From: Streptomyces rubiginosohelvolus
GTDB lineage: Bacteria; Actinomycetota; Actinomycetes; Streptomycetales; Streptomycetaceae
NCBI RefSeq assembly: GCF_014649875.1
Contig: NZ_BMTW01000008.1
Location: forward strand, 82,983 to 146,982
Reading direction: 5' to 3'
DNA: 64,000 nt
Shown here: one piece after another, positions 24,476 to 32,497 of the stretch
Position numbering within the stretch: position 1 is the stretch's first letter
Layout: every line of letters starts with the position of its first letter
The notes under the pieces: generated by a model
Told to the model about the DNA's origin: nothing
The model's database searches: none
What the model saw: only the letters and a program-made list of their open reading frames with translations
Made by a program: the position numbers and the translations under genes

Positions 24476-25174
24476 ATGAGCGCATGGCTGAAAGACACAA
24501 CGACCCTGCAGACCGGTGCCGCCGTCGCGCACCACGGCGTCGACATCTTCGCCCTGCTCCGGGACCAGTCCGGATCCCAGGCCGCCCAGGTCACGGCGGC
24601 CGGCGCCGCCTGGCTGGCCGGGGCCGCCCCCTACCCGCGCAGCACGCTCGCCCAGTGGGAGGAGCACCCCACCGCCCCCGGGGTGCTGCCCTGCGGTTCC
24701 GCTTTCGACGTGGTGAACGTACCGGCGCTGTTCGGGCGGCGGATGCTGGAGCGGCTCTGGGCGGAGGGGCCCGGCTCCGGTCCGGTCGCCACGCACCGGG
24801 GCCGGATTCTGCTGTTCGCCGCCCCCGGAACGGCCCAGCGGCTGCCCTCGCTGCTCGCCTGGGAGGAGTGGGGAACCGGCGGTTCCGAGGGGTCCGGCGG
24901 CCCCGGGGAGTCGCGTGGCCCTGTGCCGCCCCTGCTCTGCCACGGCACCGGGGACGCCGTGACCGTACCGCCGCTGACCTGCGCTTCGTCGGAAGGCGGG
25001 CCGCGATGGGTGGTCGCCCCCGACACCCGTACGCCGTGGCTGCCGGGTCCCGATGTGCTGCTCTGGGCATGCGTGCGGGTGAGCCGTTCCGCGTCCTCGC
25101 GGGGCCCCGCACATACGATTTTTCCTCGGGCGGATCAGGGTGCTAATGTCTACGACGTCAGCAGGCGCCGTTAG
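24476..25174 (+). CDS. Primase/polymerase-like N-terminal-domain protein reaching into tRNA-Lys
   Basis: A 232-aa soluble protein. The region LAGAAPYPRSTLAQWEEHP ... LPCGSAFDVVNVP ... THRGRILLFAAPGT resembles proteins annotated in Streptomyces as bifunctional DNA primase/polymerase N-terminal domain, which lack a helicase domain. Catalytic acidic residues of true primases are not obvious, so activity is doubtful. The last 10 bp overlap the tRNA-Lys gene, and the terminal ~30 residues (FPRADQGANVYDVSRRR region) read through the tRNA promoter. The natural stop may have been lost or the C-terminus is non-functional. Start ATG 24476 has no strong ribosome-binding site. Confidence 0.65.
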   Translation: MSAWLKDTTTLQTGAAVAHHGVDIFALLRDQSGSQAAQVTAAGAAWLAGAAPYPRSTLAQWEEHPTAPGVLPCGSAFDVVNVPALFGRRMLERLWAEGPGSGPVATHRGRILLFAAPGTAQRLPSLLAWEEWGTGGSEGSGGPGESRGPVPPLLCHGTGDAVTVPPLTCASSEGGPRWVVAPDTRTPWLPGPDVLLWACVRVSRSASSRGPAHTIFPRADQGANVYDVSRRR

Positions 25175-25238
25175 CTCAGTTGGTTAGAGCAGCTGACTCT
25201 TAATCAGCGGGTCCGGGGTTCGAGTCCCTGACGGCGCA
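25165..25238 (+). tRNA. tRNA-Lys (CTT anticodon), copy 1
   Basis: A 74-nt cloverleaf with acceptor GCGCCGT/ACGGCGC, D-arm AGCTCAGTTGGTTAGAGC, anticodon CTT in GACTCTTAATC, and T-arm GGGGTTCGAGTCCC. It is identical to copies at 36641 and 42958, and all three are preceded by TCAGCAG. A TAATGT hexamer about 15 nt upstream may be the -10 box. Confidence 0.97.
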
Positions 25239-25244
25239 CAGACA

Positions 25245-25278
25245 GAAGAAGCCCCTCGCGCAAGCGGGGGGCTTCTTC
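25245..25278 (+). terminator. Terminator after tRNA-Lys copy 1
   Basis: Stem GAAGAAGCCCC...GGGGGCTTCTTC with a short CGCGCAAGCG top, directly after the tRNA. Confidence 0.85.
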
Positions 25279-25302
25279 GTGTGCGGGGGCCGGCGGGAGG
25301 TG

Positions 25303-26568
25303 TCAGACTCCTGCGGTGATCCGGACGGTCCAGGAGCCGGACGGGGTGCGGTCGGCGACCTCGATACGGGTGGCGCCGCCCGGGACGGTGAAGGTCTCGC
25401 CGACCCCGAGCGGGGCGTCGGCCAGCGGCGGGTAGACCGAGCGGTCCCAGCAGGCCCCGGTCTCCGGATGCGTGTCGACGACCTCGACGGGTCCGCCGCC
25501 GGAGGCCGTCTCGCTGCGGACGCGGTAGATCAGGATGCCCTCGGCGCAGGTGTCCCGGTCGTTGCCGGTGGCGCTGCGGGCCTCGATGGCCAGGGCGCTG
25601 TCGGTGCCGGTACGGACGACGGCGAGCCGGGTCCCGATCGAGCCGCCCGGCACCGGGGCGGCGGCGACCGGTTCCAGGGTGAGGTCGGCCGAGCCCTGGA
25701 CGCAGACGACCTGCCGGCCGCCGAGCCAGCCGAGCTTCCACTTGTGCCAGCCGAACAGGTCGGGGGCGAGGCCGAACTGGCTGCCCATGACGTCCCAGTC
25801 GCCGACGTACGTGTCCCAGTCGCCCTTGCCGTCGGTGGGCCGGTGGTAGAGGTCGGCGAGGTCGAAGACGTGCCCGGTCTCGTGGGCGAGGACGTTGCGG
25901 TCGGGCGGGTGCTGCTCGAAGACCGTGACGACGCGCCGGATGTCATGGCCGTCGGCGCGCAGCGGCCGGTCGAAGTTGACGACCTTCGTGGCGTCGGAGT
26001 CGACGCCGGGGGCGTCCGGGTCGGCCACCAGGTAGACGACGTCGTACCGGGAGAAGTCCACGTCGTCGTCGGCGGCGGCGATGGCGTCCCGGAGGTAGGC
26101 GGTGCGCCGCTCGGCGTTCCAGTCCCGCTCTATGGCGTACCAGGTGGAGTCGCGCGGCATCTGCGTCCAGGTCCGCTGCGGGTGCGGGCGCAGGGTGAAC
26201 CGGCCATAGCTGGCGCGTTCGAAGAAGCGGGTGGTGGCGGGGAAGTGGTCGGCGGTGAGCGCCTCGGGAGTGAGCACCGGCTCGGAGTCCGGGAAGGACA
26301 GGAAGACCATGACCGCGTCGAGGCTCTGATCGGGGCGCGGATAGGCCGCGTTCCAGGTGTTCAGGCCGAGCGAGTGGTGGGCCGCCGTCCGGGGCAGGGC
26401 GCAGGGCGTGGCGTCGCCCGTGGCGGCCACGGCGGGGCCCGCGACGAGGGACATGGCGGCGAGCGCCAGCAGGGAGGTGGCGGCGGCGGCCAGACTGCGC
26501 AGGGGCGGCCGATCCTCTCCCCCGGGCCCGCGACGGGACGGCACATCGACCTCCGGGTGGGGAAACAC
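25303..26568 (-). CDS. Secreted M6-type zinc metalloprotease
   Basis: A 421-aa exported protein. The signal peptide spans about residues 22-50 (hydrophobic SLLALAAMSLVAGPAVA with AxA-type cleavage). The zinc site HETGH is at about 229-233, followed by Asp in VFDLADLYH (HExxHxxxxxD), as in immune-inhibitor-A/M6 and snapalysin-like proteases. A downstream DVMGSQFGLAP resembles the metzincin-type Met-turn. The C-terminal ~120 residues are beta-rich with paired Cys. It starts with GTG at 26568; a later start is possible. It is convergent with the tRNA and divergent from cdgA. Confidence 0.83.
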   Translation of the reverse strand: MFPHPEVDVPSRRGPGGEDRPPLRSLAAAATSLLALAAMSLVAGPAVAATGDATPCALPRTAAHHSLGLNTWNAAYPRPDQSLDAVMVFLSFPDSEPVLTPEALTADHFPATTRFFERASYGRFTLRPHPQRTWTQMPRDSTWYAIERDWNAERRTAYLRDAIAAADDDVDFSRYDVVYLVADPDAPGVDSDATKVVNFDRPLRADGHDIRRVVTVFEQHPPDRNVLAHETGHVFDLADLYHRPTDGKGDWDTYVGDWDVMGSQFGLAPDLFGWHKWKLGWLGGRQVVCVQGSADLTLEPVAAAPVPGGSIGTRLAVVRTGTDSALAIEARSATGNDRDTCAEGILIYRVRSETASGGGPVEVVDTHPETGACWDRSVYPPLADAPLGVGETFTVPGGATRIEVADRTPSGSWTVRITAGV

Positions 26569-26930
26569 GGTCCATCCCGTCCACCCTGTGCCGCTTCACC
26601 ACGCCACGCCCTGTTGTGCTGCCCCACACGGGTCAGCGGTCAAAATCGCCACCCACACCTTCACGGAACGTCACCGTCAGTCGGCCCAGTCGCTCGATGC
26701 AACAGATCCGTGCAGAAATGAGCAGGACCGGGCAAAGCGGAACGCCTGCTCCCGCTCACTTCCGGCCGCGCGCGGTGGCCCGGACCGGACGGTGAGCTGG
26801 AACGGCCGACGCGGCACCCTCTATGCTTCACCACGCTTTCCCGCGTGGAACGGGCCCCTTCACGGGACCACCACCCGGTGGCCAGTCCGACCCCACCAGT
26901 TCACAACGACCTTCACAGCGGGAGCGAGCG
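26569..26930. promoter_or_regulatory. Divergent intergenic region, metalloprotease / cdgA
   Basis: A 362-bp region with no supported gene that must hold promoters for both flanking genes. It contains the BldD-type site listed separately (26661-26673). In-frame ATG codons at 26823 and later would extend cdgA, but they lack a ribosome-binding site compared with the GTG at 26931. Confidence 0.6.
26661..26673. promoter_or_regulatory. Putative BldD-binding site upstream of cdgA
   Basis: TCACGGAACGTCA fits the BldD half-site pattern TNAC-N5-GTNA exactly. It is about 260 nt upstream of the cdgA GTG. cdgA is a known BldD target in S. coelicolor, which makes the match credible; the pattern is short, so chance remains possible. 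Confidence 0.5.
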
Positions 26931-28865
26931 GTGAGCGGAACCTCCGAAGGGCAGAGGGCCTCGGCAGGCACGGCCCCGGGCACGCCCGCCGCGCCGGTCA
27001 CGGAGCGTCATACGACGGCCCCGGCCGAGAACGGTCCCGCCCGGACCGACTCCACCCGGGCCGATTCCACCCGGACCGGTCCCGCCGGGGGTGACCCCGG
27101 TGCCGCCGCCTCCGAGCTGCGCGACTACCGGGCCGCGTTCAACGCCGCCACACTGCCCATGGGCGTCGTCGACGGCCGGGGCCATGTCGTGCGGGCCAAC
27201 GAGGCGCTCGGCGGGCTCCTGGGCACCCCGGCGGCGGTCCTCGCCGGGCGGCAGGCGTGCGAACTGCTCGACCTCGCCGGCGACGACCGCACCTGGCACG
27301 CGTACCGCGAGGTGCTCCTCGGCCGGCGTTCCCGGTTCCGCTGCACGCGCCGGCTCAAGCACCCCGACGGTCGCTCCCTGTGGGCCGAGATCACCGTCGT
27401 ACCGATGACGGGAGCCTCGGCGGCGGAGTCCGCCCGGGTGCTCCTGACGGTCGCGGACGTCAGCGACCGGCGGGAGCTCCAGGAGCGGCTGCGCCACCTC
27501 CAGATGCACGACCCGGTGACCCGGCTGCCCAACCGGACGCTGTTCTTCGAGCGCCTCGCCTCGGCCCTGGAGACCCCGCCGTACCAGGACGACTCGCTGC
27601 CGTCCCGGCAGCACGCCCGGATCGGCCTCTGTTACCTGGACCTGGACGGCTTCAAGGCGATCAACGACACCCTGGGCCACCGCACCGGGGACCGGCTGCT
27701 GGCCGCCGTCGCCGCGCGGCTCACCGACTGCGCCGAGAACGACGCCTCCCGCAACACCGGGGGCAACCGGCTGGTGGCGCGCCTGGGCGGCGACGAGTTC
27801 GCGATCCTGGTCGAGGACTCGGCCGGCACCCAGGAGCTGACCGACCTGGCCCGCTCGGTCCTCGCCGCGCTCCAGCAGCCGTTCGACCTGGCCGGACAGC
27901 GGCTCTCGGTCTCCGCGTCGATCGGCGTGGTCGAGCGGACCGCCGCGGGCACCTCGCCCACCGGTCTGATGCAGGCCGCCGACACCACGCTGTACTGGGC
28001 GAAGGCGGACGGCCGGGCGCGCTGGACCCTGTTCGACCCCGAGCGCAACGCCCACCGCATGACCCGCCAGTCCCTCTCCTCCACGCTCCGGCCCGCCGTG
28101 GAGCGCGGCGAGTTCACGCTGGAGTACCAGCCGCTCGTCGGGATGGCCGACGGGGTGCTGCGCGGGGTCGAGGCGCTGGTGCGCTGGAACCACCCGCAGT
28201 TCGGGGTGCTGCCGCCGAATCGGTTCGTCCAGATCGCCGAGGAGGACGGCTCGATCGTCCAGCTCGGCCGGTGGATCCTGCGCACCGCGTGCCGCCAGGC
28301 GCGGCGCTGGGAGCTGGACCACCCGGACGAGCCGCCGCTGTTCATCAGCGTCAACGTCGCCGTACGGCAGGTGTGGGACTCCGACCTGGTGGCGGACGTG
28401 GCGGAGATCCTGGCCGAGACCGGACTCGCCCCCGGGCTGCTCCAGCTGGAGCTGACCGAGTCGGCGGTGATGGGCTCCGGCGGCCGTCCGCTGAGAGCGC
28501 TCCAGGCGCTGAGCGACATGGGCGTACGGATCGCCATCGACGATTTCGGGACGGGCTATTCGAACCTCGCCTACCTCAGCCGGCTGCCCGTCTCCGTCCT
28601 GAAACTGGACGGGGCGTTCGTGAAGGGCTTCCGGTACGAGGACGGTACGCATCCGAGCCCGGCCGACGAAACGATCGTGGAGGCCATGGTGCAGCTGGCG
28701 CACCGCCTGGGCCTGACCGTCACCGCGGAGTGCGTGGAGACGGCCGGGCAGGCGGAGCGGCTGCGGCGGATCGGCTGCGACACCGGGCAGGGGTGGCTGT
28801 ACTCACGGGCCGTGGCGCCGGAGCAGATCGCGGGGCTGATCGGGTCCCGGCCGCTGGAGGGCTGA
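26931..28865 (+). CDS. cdgA: CdgA, PAS-GGDEF-EAL cyclic-di-GMP enzyme
   Basis: A 644-aa cytoplasmic protein. The N-terminal ~60 residues are Thr/Ala-rich, followed by a PAS domain (about 65-180), a GGDEF domain with intact RLGGDEF (286-290), and an EAL domain (about 375-635) with intact EALVRW (414-416) and DDFGTGYS. Both catalytic signatures are preserved, so it could synthesise and hydrolyse c-di-GMP. The GTG at 26931 follows GGAG at 6-nt spacing. Location and architecture match CdgA (SCO2817), whose overexpression blocks aerial growth. It is probably BldD-repressed through the upstream site. c-di-GMP in turn dimerises BldD, giving a feedback loop. Confidence 0.88.
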   Translation: MSGTSEGQRASAGTAPGTPAAPVTERHTTAPAENGPARTDSTRADSTRTGPAGGDPGAAASELRDYRAAFNAATLPMGVVDGRGHVVRANEALGGLLGTPAAVLAGRQACELLDLAGDDRTWHAYREVLLGRRSRFRCTRRLKHPDGRSLWAEITVVPMTGASAAESARVLLTVADVSDRRELQERLRHLQMHDPVTRLPNRTLFFERLASALETPPYQDDSLPSRQHARIGLCYLDLDGFKAINDTLGHRTGDRLLAAVAARLTDCAENDASRNTGGNRLVARLGGDEFAILVEDSAGTQELTDLARSVLAALQQPFDLAGQRLSVSASIGVVERTAAGTSPTGLMQAADTTLYWAKADGRARWTLFDPERNAHRMTRQSLSSTLRPAVERGEFTLEYQPLVGMADGVLRGVEALVRWNHPQFGVLPPNRFVQIAEEDGSIVQLGRWILRTACRQARRWELDHPDEPPLFISVNVAVRQVWDSDLVADVAEILAETGLAPGLLQLELTESAVMGSGGRPLRALQALSDMGVRIAIDDFGTGYSNLAYLSRLPVSVLKLDGAFVKGFRYEDGTHPSPADETIVEAMVQLAHRLGLTVTAECVETAGQAERLRRIGCDTGQGWLYSRAVAPEQIAGLIGSRPLEG

Positions 28866-28915
28866 GGCCCCGGGGCGATCGGGACCGCCACCGCCCGCCC
28901 TGGACCCCGCACGGT

Positions 28916-30058
28916 CTACGAGGCGGTCGGCAGGCCGTACGCGTCCGCGATCAGGTCGTAGCTGCGCAGCCGCGCGTCCCCGCCGTGCGCGTTGGCGGTG
29001 ATCATCAGCTCGTCGGCTCCGGTGCGCTTGGCCAGGTCGTCCAGGCCGGTACGGACCTCGTCGGCGGTGCCGTGGATGACGTTGGCGAGCCAGCCGTCGA
29101 CGAACTCCCGCTCCATCGGGGAGAAGTCGTACGCCTCGGCCTCCTCCGGGCTCGGGATCAGCCCGGGGCGGCCGGTGCGCAGCCGGACCATGGACAGCGC
29201 CCCGGTGAGCACCTGGCGGCGGGCCTCGCGCTCGTCGTCGGCGGCCAGCGCCGAGACCCCGATCAGGGCGTACGGGGCGTCCAGCACGGCGGAGGGCCGG
29301 AAGGACTCGCGGTACAGGTCGAGCGCCGGGATGGTGTTCTGCGCCGAGAAGTGGTGCGCGAAGGCGAACGGCAACCCCAGCGTCCCGGCCAGCCGCGCGC
29401 TGAACCCGGAGGAGCCGAGCAGCCAGACGGGCGGCCGGTGGGCGGACTGCACCCCGCCGGGCGAGGTCGCCTGGACCGGGCCCGGTACGGCGTGGATCCG
29501 GGCGTACGGGTGCCCGTCCGGGAAGTCGTCGTCCAGGAAGCGGATCAGCTCCATCAGCTGCTGCGGGAAGTCGTCCGCGCCCTCGTTCAGCCGGTCCGTG
29601 CGCCGCAGCGCCGCCGCCGTCGCGCCGTCCGTGCCGGGGGCGCGGCCGAGGCCGAGGTCGACGCGGCCCGGGGCCATCGCCTCCAGGGTGCCGAACTGCT
29701 CGGCGATCACCAGCGGGGCGTGGTTGGGCAGCATCACCCCGCCGGAGCCGAGGCGGATGCGCTCGGTGTGGGCGGCGATGTGCGCGAGGATCACGGCCGG
29801 GGAGGACGAGGCGACCCCGGGCATGGAGTGGTGCTCGGCGACCCAGAAGCGGTGGAAGCCGCGGCTCTCGGTGAGCTTCGCGATCTCCACGCTGGTGCGC
29901 AGGGCCTGGGTCGCGGTGCGGCCCTGCCCCACGGTGACCAGGTCGAGGACGGACAGCGGAACGGTGGCCGTCCCGGCTGCGGCGCCCCGGATCCCGTCGC
30001 CGTCGGCTGCCCGGCCGCTCGCGTCGCCGCTGGTCTCGTCGCCTCGGATGTCGTCCAC
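28916..30058 (-). CDS. LLM-class (luciferase-like) flavin monooxygenase
   Basis: A 380-aa cytoplasmic protein of the bacterial luciferase-like family, in the single-chain subgroup often annotated MsnO8-type. Characteristic are the opening LSVLDLVTVGQG, GFHRFWVAEHHSMPG, and RIRLGSGGVMLPNHAPL. The first ~35 residues are Gly/Asp/Ala-rich and probably not part of the fold, so a start nearer 29965 is possible. Substrate is unknown. It is single, separated from cdgA (convergent) by 50 bp and from the racemase-like gene upstream by about 146 bp. Confidence 0.85.
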   Translation of the reverse strand: MDDIRGDETSGDASGRAADGDGIRGAAAGTATVPLSVLDLVTVGQGRTATQALRTSVEIAKLTESRGFHRFWVAEHHSMPGVASSSPAVILAHIAAHTERIRLGSGGVMLPNHAPLVIAEQFGTLEAMAPGRVDLGLGRAPGTDGATAAALRRTDRLNEGADDFPQQLMELIRFLDDDFPDGHPYARIHAVPGPVQATSPGGVQSAHRPPVWLLGSSGFSARLAGTLGLPFAFAHHFSAQNTIPALDLYRESFRPSAVLDAPYALIGVSALAADDEREARRQVLTGALSMVRLRTGRPGLIPSPEEAEAYDFSPMEREFVDGWLANVIHGTADEVRTGLDDLAKRTGADELMITANAHGGDARLRSYDLIADAYGLPTAS

Positions 30059-30204
30059 GTGTCGGCCTCTCCCGGTGCTGCTGTCGTACGTCTGCGTATC
30101 GGAGGGACAACAGGAGGGCGACTCCGTTTTATTCCCGGACGATGATCCCGACGAGTCCGGGCCGACACGGCTGGTTCCCGGCGGACCAGGTCGCGGGCCG
30201 CGCG

Positions 30205-30969
30205 CTACTCCCGTACCTCGATGCCCTTCGGCTCCAGCTTCCGCAACACCGGCTCGCGGCTGGCGAACAGGGTGCCGAGCGTCGGCGCCCAGGTCCGGCG
30301 GTCGGCGAGGCGCAGCCCCTCCCAGACGGTGACCTGGTTGGCGGTGAGCACGGGCTTGCCGAGCAGCTCCTCCAGCTCGGGGATGTACGCGGTGGTGTGC
30401 AGGGAGGTGTCCGGGACCAGCACCACCTCGGCGTCCGGGTGGTCCGCCTCCCGCACCAGCCGCTTCACCTCGTCCGGGCCCCAGGATCCGGCCTCGGCCG
30501 ACGAAGCGGCCCCGCCGGACGCGGCGGCCACCACCTCCACGCCCGCCGACGCCAGGAAGTCGGCGAAGAGCCCGGTGACGTCGTCCGGGTAGGGCGCGGC
30601 GACGGCGACCCGGCGGGCGCCCAGTTCCCGTACCGCGTGGCCGAAGCCGATAGAGGTGCTGGAGGCGGGCAGCCCGGCCGCCCGGGCGAGCGTGGCGATC
30701 TGCTCGTGGGCGCCCTTCCAGCCCTGCCCGAAGCTGCCGCCGCTGGAGGCCCAGATCAGCGCTTCGGCCCCGGCGAGGCGCAGCTCCTCGACGCCCTCGG
30801 CGATCCGGTCGGGGTCGCCCTGCTCACGCAGCGCGTCCGCGCGGTAGACGTCCTCGCCGGTCTCGGTGGAGAACAGGGGCAGCCGGATGTCGGTGTCGAG
30901 CAGGATCTCGGTCCGTGGGAAGTCGTCCTCGGCGGCGTGGCCCGGGTAGAGAAGTCCTACGGTCGTCAT
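30205..30969 (-). CDS. Asp/Glu racemase-fold protein (maleate isomerase / EutA-like), cysteine-free
   Basis: A 254-aa cytoplasmic protein. It begins TTVGLLYPGHAAEDDFPR, contains EALIWASSGGSFGQGW and RRVAVAAPYPDDVTGLFADFL, and ends near VWEGLRLADRR, all features of the maleate cis-trans isomerase / arylmalonate decarboxylase group. The positions normally held by catalytic Cys read SSGG and DTSLHT, and the whole chain has no cysteine, so it is unlikely to work as a Cys racemase. ATG 30969 has GGAAGGG upstream. It is divergent from a 2-hydroxyacid dehydrogenase and close to an ehu importer. EutA of ectoine degradation belongs to this fold, but the link is only suggestive. Confidence 0.8.
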   Translation of the reverse strand: MTTVGLLYPGHAAEDDFPRTEILLDTDIRLPLFSTETGEDVYRADALREQGDPDRIAEGVEELRLAGAEALIWASSGGSFGQGWKGAHEQIATLARAAGLPASSTSIGFGHAVRELGARRVAVAAPYPDDVTGLFADFLASAGVEVVAAASGGAASSAEAGSWGPDEVKRLVREADHPDAEVVLVPDTSLHTTAYIPELEELLGKPVLTANQVTVWEGLRLADRRTWAPTLGTLFASREPVLRKLEPKGIEVRE

Positions 30970-31241
30970 GTCCACCCTTCCTTGTGCGTCGACGGCTCGC
31001 CGCGCGGCGGGCGATCCCCTCACGGGATCGCGGTGGGCGGGCCCCGTCACGGGGCCGCCGCGGCCCTCCGGACGCTCCGGCGGCCGTGACCGCGCGACCG
31101 GTCACTCTTGCCCCGACTTGTTCCCAGTATTCCCCCGGGCGGTCGCCGGGGCGCGCGGCCGGGCGTCGTTGACGCGGCGGTGACCTGCTGCGAGCGTGGG
31201 CGGTCGATCTTGTCCGTTCCGTCGCGGAGGGCCGACCACCC

Positions 31242-32219
31242 ATGCCGGATCCCGTCCTGCTCGTCCTCGACGCCGACCCCTCCCCGCGGCTCGGCAGGCT
31301 CACCGGCCGGGTGGAGGTGCGGTACGCGGACGCCGCCACGCTCGCCGAGCGGCTGCCGGCCGCCGATGTGCTGCTGGTGTGGGACTTCGCGTCGGACGCC
31401 GTACGGGACGCCTGGCCGGGGCCGGGGCGGCGGCCAGGCTGGGTGCACTCGGCGAGCGCGGGCGTGGACCGGCTGCTCTGCCCGGAGCTGGTCGCCTCCG
31501 ACACCGTGCTGACCAACGCGCGGGGCGTCTTCGAGCGGCCGATCGCGGAGTACGTGGCGGGGCTGGTGCTGGCGATGGCCAAGGACCTCCCCGGCACCCT
31601 GGAGCTGCAACGGGAGCGGCGCTGGCACCACCGCGAGGGGCAGCGGGTCGCCGGTTCACGGGCGGTGGTCGTCGGCGCGGGCCCCATCGGCCGGGAGATC
31701 ACCCGGCTCCTGCACGGCCTGGGGGTCACGGTGGCCCTGGTGGGGCGGACCGCCCGGCGCACCATCCACGGGGCGGAGGATCTGGACCGGCTGGCGGCGC
31801 GGGCGGACTGGGTGATCGCGGCGGCCCCGCTGACCGAGGCCACGCGCGGGATGTTCGACTCCCGCTTCTTCGGTCTGCTCCAGCCGTCGGCGCGCTTCAT
31901 CAACGTGGGGCGCGGGGCGAGCGTGGTCCAGTCCGACCTGGTGGACGCGCTGAACCGCCGCTGGTTCGCGGGCGCGGCGCTCGATGTGTTCGAGGACGAA
32001 CCGCTGGGCGCCGACAGCCCGTTGTGGGACGTACCGGGACTGCTGGTCTCGCCGCACCTGAGCGGGGACACGGTGGGGTGGCGCGACCGGCTGGGCGAGC
32101 AGTTCGTCGCGCTGTACGAACGCTGGTCGCGGGGCGAGCCGTTGCCCAACGTGGTCGACAAGCAACGCGGTTACGTCCCCTCCGCCGACCTCGACGGGAC
32201 CGGCGACGCCAACGGGTGA
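31242..32219 (+). CDS. D-isomer-specific 2-hydroxyacid dehydrogenase
   Basis: A 325-aa NAD(P)-dependent dehydrogenase. The Rossmann loop is VVGAGPIGREI. The catalytic Arg is within the NVGRGASVVQ region, Glu in FEDEPLG, and His in VSPHLSG. These place it with the 2-HADH superfamily (glyoxylate/hydroxypyruvate reductase-like). Start ATG 31242 follows GGAGGG. It is divergent from the racemase-fold gene (272 bp between starts) and is followed 278 bp later by ehuB. It may belong to the same catabolic neighbourhood, but substrate is unknown. Confidence 0.9.
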   Translation: MPDPVLLVLDADPSPRLGRLTGRVEVRYADAATLAERLPAADVLLVWDFASDAVRDAWPGPGRRPGWVHSASAGVDRLLCPELVASDTVLTNARGVFERPIAEYVAGLVLAMAKDLPGTLELQRERRWHHREGQRVAGSRAVVVGAGPIGREITRLLHGLGVTVALVGRTARRTIHGAEDLDRLAARADWVIAAAPLTEATRGMFDSRFFGLLQPSARFINVGRGASVVQSDLVDALNRRWFAGAALDVFEDEPLGADSPLWDVPGLLVSPHLSGDTVGWRDRLGEQFVALYERWSRGEPLPNVVDKQRGYVPSADLDGTGDANG

Positions 32220-32310
32220 GCGGCCCGGACGACGAACGCCCCCGGCGCCCCGTGGCCGACACACAGTCATGAACCGTCGGCGACGGGGGAACACGCCATC
32301 GCACACACAC

Positions 32311-32370
32311 GGTCGCACTCCGCACACCTCGGTCGCACCCCGCGCACCTCTGGTCGCGCTCCGCCTCTCT
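32311..32370. repeat. Three imperfect 20-bp direct repeats upstream of ehuB
   Basis: Units begin GGTCGCACTCCGCACACCTC at 32311, 32331 and 32352, with decreasing identity. They lie in the ~280-bp region before the ehu operon, where no gene is supported. Confidence 0.65.
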
Positions 32371-32379
32371 CCGGGCACG

Positions 32380-32394
32380 GGAAGGTCACCTTCC
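32380..32394. promoter_or_regulatory. Palindrome upstream of ehuB
   Basis: GGAAGGTCACCTTCC has perfect 7-bp arms around one base, about 104 nt before the ehuB ATG. It is a candidate operator, for instance for the IclR regulator encoded at the end of the operon; unproven. Confidence 0.5.
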
Positions 32395-32497
32395 GGCCAC
32401 TGTTGGGTCACATGCCTCCGGCTACCCGCATAGACGTACGGGATCGGGCAGGCGCTCACCCTGTCCGGACTGTTCGACCTCCAGGAGATTGCGAACC

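Noticed and set aside
26823..26930. Upstream ATG extending cdgA by 36 residues
   Set aside because: No ribosome-binding site, whereas the GTG at 26931 has GGAG at correct spacing and gives the usual N-terminus.
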